Shown here piece by piece: positions 9,783 through 19,800 of a DNA stretch of 64,000 bases (position 1 is its first letter; every line of letters begins with the position of its first letter). The DNA comes from Portibacter lacus (lineage in GTDB: Bacteria; Bacteroidota; Bacteroidia; Chitinophagales; Saprospiraceae), in assembly GCF_021533215.1 (NCBI RefSeq), contig NZ_JAJNKA010000001.1, positions 372,001-436,000 of the forward strand. Reading direction: 5' to 3'. Under the pieces are notes generated by a model that had not been told where the DNA came from, did no database searches, and was given only the letters and a program-made list of their open reading frames with translations. A program made the position numbers and the translations under genes.

Positions 9783-9790
9783 TATATTTG
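9783..9790 (+). promoter_or_regulatory. Candidate Bacteroidota -7 element for EF-G-like gene
   Basis: TATATTTG fits the TAnnTTTG -7 consensus known from Bacteroidota sigma-ABfr promoters. The nearest upstream TTTG is only about 14 bp away, closer than the usual spacing of about 19, so only the -7 element is supported. The implied leader to the ATG at 9890 is roughly 90-95 nt. Confidence 0.35.
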
Positions 9791-9889
9791 TCAATCAGGA
9801 CTTATGATTAATAATAGTTTTTAATTAAATTGATAGCCAGAATATAATTTCATTCTGAGCTCATTATCTAAAATATTAAATACTTCATT

Positions 9890-12016
9890 ATGTCATTTGA
9901 ATCAAAGAATATCAGGAATGTCACTTTGCTGGGGCATTCTGGCAGTGGGAAAACCACTTTTAGTGAAACAATGCTTTTCGAAGCAAAGGAAATACAAAGA
10001 AGAGGGACGATAGATGCTGGTACAACAGTGTCTGATTACACGAATATTGAAAAGGAGAAAGGTAATTCTATTTTTAGCACTTTAATGCATGCGAAGTGGA
10101 AGGATTCGAAGATCAATATTATTGATACTCCAGGATTAGATGATTTTGTAGGGGAGGTTATTTCTTCATTAAAAGTAGCAGATACGGGAGTAATGATACT
10201 GAATGCTTCCGCTGGTGTAGAAGTGGGTACTGAAATTTTATGGGAATATGCACTGAGAATGAATACTCCAACTCTTTTTGTAGTGAATCAGGTAGATCAT
10301 GAGAAGTCAGATTTTGAGGCGACACTAGAGCAAGCCAAGGAGCGGTTTGGAAAAAATGTATTATCAGTTCAGTATCCTTATAATCAGGGTTATGGCTTTA
10401 ATAGTATAATTGATGCACTAAGAATGGTGATGTATGTTTTTCCTGATGGTGGAGGGAAGCCAACGAAGGAAGCGATCCCAGAAGAAGAAATGGATAAGGC
10501 TCGCGATATGCATAATGCATTAGTGGAAGCGGCTGCAGAGAATGACGAGTCGCTGATGGAGAAGTTTTTTGAAGCAGGAACACTTAATGAAAGTGAATTA
10601 GCTCATGGCTTAAGAGTAGCTTTGGCTAACCAACAGATTTTTCCAGTTTTTTGCTGCTCTGCATTAATGAATAAAGGCTCAGGAAGGATAATGGGCTTTA
10701 TAAATGATATTTGTCCTTCTCCAGCAGATAGACCACCAGCGGCTTTAGAAAGTGGTGGAACATTGGAATGTAATTCCGCAAACGAAACGACTTGCTTTAT
10801 CTTTAAAACACTTTCAGAACCACAAGTTGGAATGGTTTCCTACTTTAAAGTTTACTCAGGAATTGTACGAACAGGTGATGAGCTGTTTAATAATGAGACG
10901 AGAACATCCGAAAGAATCAGTCAGATTTCCCTGTCCAATGGAAAAATTAGAGAAAATATAAATGAGCTGAGAGCAGGAGATTTAGGTATTACTGTGAAAT
11001 TAAAGAGTACTCATTCTAATAATACGCTGACTATTAAAGGGTCGGAGACAAGTATAGAAAAGATTCACTTCCCTAATCCGCGCATTAGAGCAGCTATTAA
11101 GCCGCCAAGTAAGAATGATATGGAAAAGTTGATGAAAGCTTTGCATACTATCGAAGAAGAAGATCCAACATTGATCATAGAGCAGTCTAGGCAATTAAAG
11201 CAAACATTGCTGCATGCACAGGGACAGCTGCACATGGACATTATTAAATATCGGATTGAAAAAGTGAATGGTATTACGATGGAGTTCGAAAGACCAAAGA
11301 TTCCTTATCGAGAAACCATTCAGCAAATGGCGCAAGGAAGTTATCGGCATAAGAAGCAATCTGGAGGATCAGGGCAATTTGGAGAGGTTTATATGAGAAT
11401 TGAGCCTTATTATGAAGGAATGCCTGAGCCTACTGATTTTAATGTGAGAAATAAGGAAATCGAAGAATTGCCTTGGGGTGGTAAGCTTGCTTTTTATTGG
11501 TGTATCGTAGGAGGTGCAATAGATACTAAGTATGCGAATGCGATAAAGAAAGGTGTAATGCAGAAAATGGAAGAAGGGCCATTAACAGGTTCTTATTGTC
11601 AAGATATAAGAGTATGTATTTATGACGGTAAAATGCACGCCGTCGATTCTAATGATATGGCATTCATGATAGCATCTACCATGATCTTTAAGAAGAATTT
11701 TGAAAATGCTAATCCTCAGTTGCTGGAGCCGATATATAATCTTGAAATTTTGTGTTCTGATACCGTGATGGGAGATGTGATGAGTGACTTACAGACGAGG
11801 AGGGCAGTCATACAAGGCATGGACACAGAAGGGCATTATCAAAAAATTATGGCCAAAGTACCTCTGGCGGAAATGTATCGATATTCTTCTAGTTTAAGAT
11901 CGATAACTCAAGGTAGGGCTAAGTTTAAGCGTGCTTTTGCTGAATATGCGCCTGTTCCATTTGATATTCAGAAAGAACTCATTATGTCTTACAAGAAAGA
12001 ATTTGAAACCGCATAA
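9890..12016 (+). CDS. EF-G-like translation GTPase (FusA2-type paralogue)
   Basis: Elongation-factor-G-like GTPase, 708 residues, with the full domain series: G domain, domain II, III, IV and V. Seen: G1 GHSGSGKT at 15-22 and G3 DTPG at 79-82. G4 reads NQVD rather than NKxD, and the switch I RGIT motif of canonical EF-G is replaced by KGNS. Domain IV carries HKKQSGGSGQFGEV as in EF-G-2 proteins. These differences argue for the accessory EF-G-2-like group rather than the housekeeping factor; its ribosomal or other role is not settled. It stands alone between its own leader and a terminator at 12041. Confidence 0.88.
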   Translation: MSFESKNIRNVTLLGHSGSGKTTFSETMLFEAKEIQRRGTIDAGTTVSDYTNIEKEKGNSIFSTLMHAKWKDSKINIIDTPGLDDFVGEVISSLKVADTGVMILNASAGVEVGTEILWEYALRMNTPTLFVVNQVDHEKSDFEATLEQAKERFGKNVLSVQYPYNQGYGFNSIIDALRMVMYVFPDGGGKPTKEAIPEEEMDKARDMHNALVEAAAENDESLMEKFFEAGTLNESELAHGLRVALANQQIFPVFCCSALMNKGSGRIMGFINDICPSPADRPPAALESGGTLECNSANETTCFIFKTLSEPQVGMVSYFKVYSGIVRTGDELFNNETRTSERISQISLSNGKIRENINELRAGDLGITVKLKSTHSNNTLTIKGSETSIEKIHFPNPRIRAAIKPPSKNDMEKLMKALHTIEEEDPTLIIEQSRQLKQTLLHAQGQLHMDIIKYRIEKVNGITMEFERPKIPYRETIQQMAQGSYRHKKQSGGSGQFGEVYMRIEPYYEGMPEPTDFNVRNKEIEELPWGGKLAFYWCIVGGAIDTKYANAIKKGVMQKMEEGPLTGSYCQDIRVCIYDGKMHAVDSNDMAFMIASTMIFKKNFENANPQLLEPIYNLEILCSDTVMGDVMSDLQTRRAVIQGMDTEGHYQKIMAKVPLAEMYRYSSSLRSITQGRAKFKRAFAEYAPVPFDIQKELIMSYKKEFETA

Positions 12017-12040
12017 TTTCACCTAAATGTGAAGATATTT

Positions 12041-12077
12041 AAGAGGAAGTAATATATTGTTGCTTCCTCTTTTACTT
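12041..12077 (+). terminator. Rho-independent terminator after EF-G-like gene
   Basis: AAGAGGAAG (12041-12049) pairs with CTTCCTCTT (12063-12071), extended by a wobble and two A-T pairs to about 12 bp, followed by a T-rich run. It begins 24 bp after the EF-G-like stop. Confidence 0.8.
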
Positions 12078-12095
12078 TTTAATTGAATTATTAGG

Positions 12096-13193
12096 ATGAA
12101 GATTGCTTTTGATGCTAAGCGTTTATTTTTTAATTCCACGGGACTCGGGAATTATAGCCGATCTTTAGTAAGAGAGATTAGTGAATTAAATAGTGAAAAC
12201 GAAATATTGCTTTTTTCACCCAAAGTGGAAAATACTGAGTTTGTAGATTTTCTTTCAGATAGATACGATATAGTTACTTCGGATGGTAAAAAGCTGTGGA
12301 GGTACTCTAGAATGGTTAAAGATCTAAAAGAAATTCAACCAGATATCTATCATGGATTATCCAATGAGTTGCCACTAGGAATAGAGAAGCTAAAGCATAC
12401 GAAATCGATAGTTACCATTCACGATTTGATTTTTATGAGGTTTCCTCAATATTATCCCAAGGTAGATCGAATATTTTATAAGGAAAAGTTCCAGAGAGCT
12501 TGCCAGAAGGCAGATCATATAATTGCAGTTTCCGAAGCTACGAAGCTTGATATTATTGATTTTTTCAGTATTCCGGAGCAAAAGATTTCAGTTATCTATC
12601 AGTCATGTGCACCGATTTTTTATGAAGATAGTATAGTAAGCAATCAGCGTGTGGACAGACCTTTTTTTCTTTTCGTAAGCTCGATTACAGAACGTAAAAA
12701 TCTTAAGTTAATCATAGAGGCTTTAGCTGGTTTTTCGAAGAAGGAACGAGCGAAATTAGTTGTGGTAGGAGATGGAGGGAAGTATAAGAAAGAAATGTTA
12801 GATCTGATTTTAAGACTGAAATTGAAAGATGATGTTGAGTTTAAAGGTCACATTGATAATAAAGATTTAAAAGAATTGTATAGAAAAGCAGTTGCTACGA
12901 TCTACCCTTCCTTTTGTGAGGGATTTGGTATTCCAATTATTGAATCCTTGATGTCTGGGACACCAGTAATTACGAGTAATCTTTCAGCGATGCCAGAGGC
13001 GGCATCTGGATTAGGCAAATTAATTGATCCGTATAATGTAGAGGCATTAATCGCTGCGATGTGGCATTATTTAGATGAAAAAGAGAGCGTTTCTGAGGAG
13101 GATATTGCATTCATAAAAATGAAGTTTAATCCAAAAAAGCTTGCAAGTCAAGTGTTAGGCACTTATAATTTTATTTTAAATGTTAAACTTTGA
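12096..13193 (+). CDS. Glycosyltransferase family 4 protein
   Basis: GT-B-fold sugar transferase of 365 residues. N-terminal acceptor domain begins with the family-typical DAKRLFFNSTGLGNYSRSL; the C-terminal nucleotide-sugar domain has SSITERKNLKLIIEAL, then GDGGKYKKE and the donor-binding E-x7-E motif EGFGIPIIESLMSGTPVI. No signal peptide or TM segment, so cytosolic or peripheral. It follows the terminator at 12041 and ends before a 646-bp non-coding stretch. Probable role in cell-surface polysaccharide or glycoprotein synthesis; sugar and acceptor unknown. Confidence 0.9.
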   Translation: MKIAFDAKRLFFNSTGLGNYSRSLVREISELNSENEILLFSPKVENTEFVDFLSDRYDIVTSDGKKLWRYSRMVKDLKEIQPDIYHGLSNELPLGIEKLKHTKSIVTIHDLIFMRFPQYYPKVDRIFYKEKFQRACQKADHIIAVSEATKLDIIDFFSIPEQKISVIYQSCAPIFYEDSIVSNQRVDRPFFLFVSSITERKNLKLIIEALAGFSKKERAKLVVVGDGGKYKKEMLDLILRLKLKDDVEFKGHIDNKDLKELYRKAVATIYPSFCEGFGIPIIESLMSGTPVITSNLSAMPEAASGLGKLIDPYNVEALIAAMWHYLDEKESVSEEDIAFIKMKFNPKKLASQVLGTYNFILNVKL

Positions 13194-13567
13194 CTCAGTA
13201 GGGACATAATATCATTTTTTAATTCATATTGAAATTTATAATATAAATTTTTTATATGCTTTGTTTCTTATTGAAAATCAGTTATTTGTGTTATTTTTTT
13301 ATAGATTATTTAAGTTTTTGCTTTATTCTTTTGTGTATTAATTTAAGCTTTTCGAGTAAATGCATAATTGTAAACTTCTTGTCATTCCCATTAATATTGC
13401 TGACATTTGCAGAGAATTTTTGCACTTTTGCAATGTCTTTAAACCTTAAATTAGACAAACGCTATTACACCCTTTTAATTCACAGAATCATACTTTACCG
13501 AGGGATTCGTTAAGTGAACGTTAGTGATAGTTTTGCTGATTTTACTTAAACTTAAACACCCTTGACT

Positions 13568-13592
13568 AAAAAATGTGATTGCTCACTTTTTT
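13568..13592 (+). terminator. Terminator-like hairpin in the adhesin leader
   Basis: A-run, GTGA, four-base loop TTGC, TCAC, then six T residues. It could be an attenuator, the end of an upstream small transcript, or the distal terminator of the glycosyltransferase. The stem is short (GTGA plus A-T pairs with one T/T mismatch), so confidence is low. Confidence 0.3.
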
Positions 13593-13800
13593 ATAAGTTT
13601 TGGTATTTTATCATTTGTATTGCTAACCTGGCATTAAGTACATTGATAAGCCAATTCAGACATTTCGCTGAAACATTCGTTTCGGGCTGTATTGCTATTT
13701 CAAGGAAAACAAGTTTAGGATTTTTAATTAGAAATTTTTCTTCTTTTAATTTCATTTTTGAAAATAGGAGAGGATCAAATAACTATAAATACTATTTAAT

Positions 13801-13816
13801 CCGATTTGATAATCGG
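13801..13816. promoter_or_regulatory. Palindrome upstream of the giant adhesin
   Basis: CCGATT-TGAT-AATCGG, a perfect 6-bp inverted repeat with a 4-base centre, ends 23 bp before the ATG. It could be an operator or a small mRNA hairpin. No further support. Confidence 0.35.
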
Positions 13817-13839
13817 TTTACACACACAATCCTTTAACT

Positions 13840-16800
13840 ATGAGTACCTTTACTAACAAGACACTCCTTTTATTTCTTTGTACTTTGTTTGCCATGCAGA
13901 CAACAGTGCTTTCTGCGTTTGGCGAAGACTTTACCGGGTTTAGCTGCAGTGGCAATGTTATAAATGATGGTGATTTAGAGTCTAGCAATATTAAGGACTA
14001 TTGGCAATTCGAAGGAAATACTTGGCGAACCAATACTTCCAGTAATGTCAATACAGGAAACAAAGCAATTGGAATGAATAACAGCAGCGGGATTGCTGGA
14101 CTTTATCAAAAGAAGTCTGCTTCTCCTGGCCAAACTTATTCAATTTCTGTATTTGCGAAATCTTCAACCGGAAATGGTGATATCGGAATTCGATTCCTGA
14201 ATAGTAGCAATAATATTATTCATGACCACGATGTAGATATTCCACAAACATCTTCGATGCATGAATATACAATTTCTGGTACTGCACCTGCAGGAACCGC
14301 GTATGTTCAAGCTTATGGAAGAATCACAGGCGACGGGACATTTTATGTAGATTCTTACTGTTTACAAAATTGGACAGTTACATCGCCTCCTAACTGTAGC
14401 AATAGCTGTCCGAATGAAAATCCTTTCGATGATCCAGTTTTATTTTTAGATCCTACTGGAACAGGAAATGGATGGTTAGGCTATGTTAATAGTAACCTTG
14501 AAGTTTGTAACAATGGAGATGGAACCTATTCTATCAGAGGAAGTGTGATCGGAGGAAAAGATGCTGAAGGATGGGGAGGTACAGGAAATCCATGTGGAGC
14601 TCAAGATGGTTATTATATAGATTTAGATTTAACAGATAGAAAAACTTGGTCTCAGTTCCAAGGGAACTATGAAGAGAATCCTGCTGCACCTAATCACACA
14701 TCTTGGGATTACTACAAGGTGACTGGAACTTTAACAGGTCTTGGATGTAATTCAGGAACAACTGTAAATGTTTACGATGCTTCTATGGGTTACAGAATGC
14801 AAGTTGGTTATGGAGCGAATAAGCACCATCCAAATGAATTTGGATTTGCAACTTGGTTCGATGCTAAAATTGGCGGAACAACTGTAGGCTCTGATTTATA
14901 TGGAATCTTCGATGATTCATGTTATGAAGTATGTTCTAATATAGCTAGTGGTGGAACGATTGGTGTAGATCAAAGTGCTTGTGGTACGTCTTATGATCCT
15001 GAAACGATTCAAAGTGTTTCACTACCAACTGGAGGATCTGGAAATATCGATTATGTATGGATGAAAAGTACAACTACATGCAGTACTCCAAGTGGTATCA
15101 ATGATTCTCAATGGACCGTTATAAGTGGCGCAAATAATGCATCTTATAATCCTGGTTCTATCACAGCAAGTACTTGTTTTGTAAGACTTTCTAAAAGAAG
15201 TAACTGTTCTGATTATTCAGGTATAACTAATGTAATAACAGTTGATTTGTTTACAGATGGTGTAAGTGTGAATATTCCAGAAGACAATACGACGTTATGT
15301 TCTGGCGATGAGATCGTACTATTCGCGAATACTTCGAACGCTTCTACGTGCGGAACACAAGGGGAGTCAGATTGTAACCACACTTTACACGAATCAGGCG
15401 GATGGGTTGAAAATCCAAATGATGCAGCTTACTGTGGGCAAGCATATGGTGCAAAACTATGGACAAGATCAGGTGAAGGAACTTCATATGTTACGATCGA
15501 TTTTGGTACTACAAAACCGTCAGGTACAACGATTTGTGTGAACATGAAATTAGAACATTGCTCTAATACGAGTTCTAATTATTCTGATGCTAAAATACAA
15601 GCTTGGAATGCAAGTAATAATAATTACACAACTTTAGCAAGTAACAAAACATTTACAAATAACTCTTATAAAGAGTATTGCTATACACTAGGGCATTCAT
15701 CTAGATATGTTAAAGTTAGTGATAATGGAAAATGTGCATTTAGAGTTGATTATGTAAAAACAGAAACTCCAGGAACGCAAAATAATTCAGTTACATACGC
15801 ATGGTCAGGACCTGGAATCGTAGGTAATTCAAATGCAGCAAATGTAACTGTTAATCAAACTGGAACATATGCTGTCACAGTAACAGATTGTACAGGATGT
15901 AAAGCAATTGATAATGTTGTTATAACGAATAATAACTTCGATGCTTTTGCAGGCGATGATGCTTCTATTTGTGTTGGTGAAACAACTACATTAGAAGCTA
16001 CAGCAGTTTCAGGTGCGTCTTATGAGTGGAAAGTTCAAGGAAGTAGTAGTGTTTTATCTACGTCAAGAACTTATTCAGTAAGCCCTACTGAAAATACAGT
16101 TTATATTCTTACCGTAATTAAAGATGGATGTGAAGATTCGGATGATGTGGAAGTAACCCTAAATGGTGGACCTTCTATTTCAGCGAGTAATAATGGTCCT
16201 ATTAATGGAACAACTCCTGAAGTAACATTAAGTGCAACTTCAGATGCAGCTAATCCAGCATGGAATTGGGATGGACCTAGCGGTTTTACAGCTACAACTC
16301 AGACTGGCACAACAACACAGACAGGAACTTATAATGTAACGGTTACGGATCTAAATACAGGTTGTACGAATGTAGCTTCTACAATAGTTACTGCTCAGCC
16401 TATTGCTCCACCGGTTGCTAGTTGTGATGGTTCGAATTTTACATATAATAGTAATATAATTGTTAACGGTAACTCTGTATCAGGAGACTTATTGATGACA
16501 TCAAGTAATACATTGTTCTTAATTCCTACAAATACTTACCCTTCAGAATTTGATGGTCAAGTAACTATTTCTATTCCAGAAGCAGTTTCATTTGATGGAT
16601 ATAATAACAGAGAAAATGCAGGCCTTCAAGAATTTGAGAGATGGAAAGTTGTTTTTGTAAAGAATGGTTCTGTTGTTTATGAAACAGGGTATACTGAAGA
16701 CATCGAAGATGGTGTCCCTTCTGATGAGTGGGTAGGTTCTTTAATGGGGGACGTATTCTTTCCTAATGGAGTAGATGAAATTTACATCGCACATTATGAA

Positions 16801-19800
16801 GACAACACTTATGGAGAAGGAGGACAAGCTACTTCTAATTCCGTTAGACCTTCTTCTATATGTTTTGACTTTACAGGTTGTGAAGACCTTACCGTTACTG
16901 CAAGTAATGATGGTCCGATTACAAGCTTAAATCCAGTAGTAACATTAAGTGCTACAACGGATGCAAGTAACCCAACATTTACATGGGATGGACCTAATGG
17001 TTATGAAGCAAGTACACAGAATCCAACTACATCTGTAGTAGGAACATATAATGTTACGGTTACTGATGGAGACTCAGGGTGTTCTAATACTGGTAGTACT
17101 GAAGTAACAACACAAATTTTGCCTCCTACTGCTGAAAATTGCGATGAGTCTAATTTTACATGGGATAATAATATAGTAGTTAGTGGAAATACAGTTACAA
17201 CAGATATGAGACTAATATCTGGGAATACTTTATTTTTAATTCCTATAAATACATATCCAGCAGAATTTTCAAATCAAGTATTCATTTCTATACCGGAAGC
17301 TGTATCATATGATGGTTATTTTAATCGAAGTAGTACAAGTGCTCAAGCATATGAAAGATGGAAAGTAGTCTTTGTTAAAAATGGCTCGGTAGTATACGAA
17401 ACAGGTTATACAGAAGATATAGAGGATGGATTTGAATCTGATGATTGGGTTGGTTCTTTAATGGGGGAAATTTATTTCCCAAATGGTGTAGATGAAATTT
17501 ACATTGCAGCATATGAGGATGCAACTTATGGTGAAGGAGATCAACCTACTCCAAATTCAGTAAGTCCTTCATCAATTTGTTTTGATTTTAGTGCTTGTGA
17601 TATAATTGCAACAGCGGAATCTAATCCTGAATCTATTTGCTCTGGTGATGATGCAACGATATCGGTTTCTGCAACAGGAGGTGATGGAAATTATACATTC
17701 GCATGGGACAACGGAGCTGGAAATAATGCAAGTGCTGTAGTATCACCAACTGCTACTACTACTTATAAAGTAACAGTAACAGATGGGATCGGATGTTCTG
17801 ATGTAGACCAAGTTGTAGTAACAGTTAATGAAATTCCATCAGTATCTATCGATCCAGCTGGACCTTTATGTGCTGATGCAGCTGCAGTTCAAATGACTGC
17901 AAGCCCTGCTAACGGAACATTCACAGGTACTGGAGTTAGTGAAAGCGGATTATTCGATCCTTCAGTTTCAGGATCTGGTGATTTTGTAATTACTTATACA
18001 TATGAAAGTCCAGAAGGATGTTCTGCTTCAGCGACAACTGAAGTAACTGTAAATGATCTTCCTTCTTTAACGGCGTCAGCTGATCCTGATCCGATATGTG
18101 AAGGTGGGTCTACCACATTAAGTGCTGTGGCCACAGGAGGAACTGGCGAATATACTTACGCATGGAGTGATGGTTTAGGTTCTGAATCAAGTGTTTCAGT
18201 AAGTAATTTAATGGAGACAAAGACTTATACAGTTACTGTAACAGATGAAGCAGGTTGTACAGCAACCGCGCAAGTGGAAGTAGAAGTAAAAGAGAAAGCA
18301 ACTGTAGGAGATTTTGTTTTTGTTGATCAAAATAATAATGGAATCCAAGATGCTGGTGATGTTGGACTAGATGGTGTTTCTGTAGATTTATATACTGCAG
18401 GAGGAACATTAGTTGAATCCACGACTTCAGCAAATGGAGGAGCATATTCATTCGAAGTATGTTCTGGAGATTACTATATCATATTCGGTGATGTTACTGA
18501 TAATGTTCGATCTCCAGAAGGAGTAGGAGCTGACGATAAAGATAGTGACGCTAATGCGACTACAGGAAGAACAGATGATTTCACATTGAACCCTGGTGAT
18601 GATAATCAAGATATAGATGCTGGGTACAGTGTTTTAGCGAGTATTGGAGATTTTGTATTCTTGGATAAAGATGCAGATGGTATCCAAGATGCTGGTGAAG
18701 AAGGCGTAGGAGGAGTAACAGTGAACTTGAAAGATGAAAATGGAGACGTTGTAGCAACAACTACTACTTTACCAAATGGATCTTATGAATTTACAAGTTT
18801 AGTTCCTGGCGATTACAGTGTACAATTCGTATTACCTACAGGTTATAACTATAGCCCAGTAAATGCAGGTGGCGACGAAGCAAAAGATAGTGATGCTGAT
18901 CCAGCGATGAATGGTATGACTGAAGTTGTATCATTAGAAAGTGGAGATAATTACGAAGATCTTGATGCTGGTGTATATGAAGGAGCAAGCTTAGGGGACT
19001 TTGTATTTGTTGATAAAGATGCAGATGGTATCCAAGATGCAGGTGAAGAAGGAATTCAAGGTGTAACTGTTAATTTGAAAGATGAAAACGGAGACGTTAT
19101 CGCTTCTACAACAACAGATGAAAATGGAGCATATGAATTTGCTGGTTTAGTGCCAGGAGATTACAGTGTACAATTTGTATTACCTACAGATTATACCTTT
19201 AGCCCATTAAATGCAGGAGGAGATGAAGCGAAAGATAGTGATGCAGATCCAGCGATGAATGGTATGACGGAAGTTGTAACATTAGAAAGTGGAGATGATT
19301 ACGAAGATCTTGATGCAGGTGTATTCGAAGGAGCAAGCTTAGGAGATTTTGTATTTGTTGATAAAGATGCAGATGGTATCCAAGATGCAGGTGAAGAAGG
19401 AATTCAAGGTGTAACTGTTAATTTGAAAGATGAAAACGGAGACGTTATCGCTTCTACAACAACAGATGAAAATGGAGCATATGAATTTGCTGGTTTAGTG
19501 CCAGGAGATTACAGTGTACAATTTGTATTACCTACAGATTATACCTTTAGTCCATTAAATGAAGGAGGAGATGAAGCGAAGGATAGTGATGCTGATCCAG
19601 CGATGAATGGTATGACAGAAGTTGTAACATTAGAAAGTGGAGATAGCAATAATGATCTTGATGCTGGTATCTATGGAGATGCAAGTATTGGAGATTTTGT
19701 TTTCGCTGATAAAGATGCAGATGGTATCCAAGATGCAGGTGAAGAAGGTATAGGAGGAGTAACTGTTAACTTGAAAGATGAAAACGGTGATGTAATAGCA

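Larger units (their letters stand above)
13194..13839. other. Long AT-rich leader region before the giant adhesin gene
   Basis: No supported gene. Two open frames without ATG starts or recognisable products (13256-13513 and 13562-13837) have the low-complexity F/I/L/S composition of translated AT-rich DNA. The stretch holds a terminator-like hairpin (13568-13592) and a palindrome near the adhesin start (13801-13816). No exact TAnnTTTG element was found, though several TTTG runs occur around 13400-13440. Confidence 0.6.

Noticed and set aside
13256-13837. Two open frames (85 and 91 residues) before the giant adhesin
   Set aside because: Compositions reflect AT-rich DNA, the frames lack good starts and no motif is visible; treated as leader sequence.
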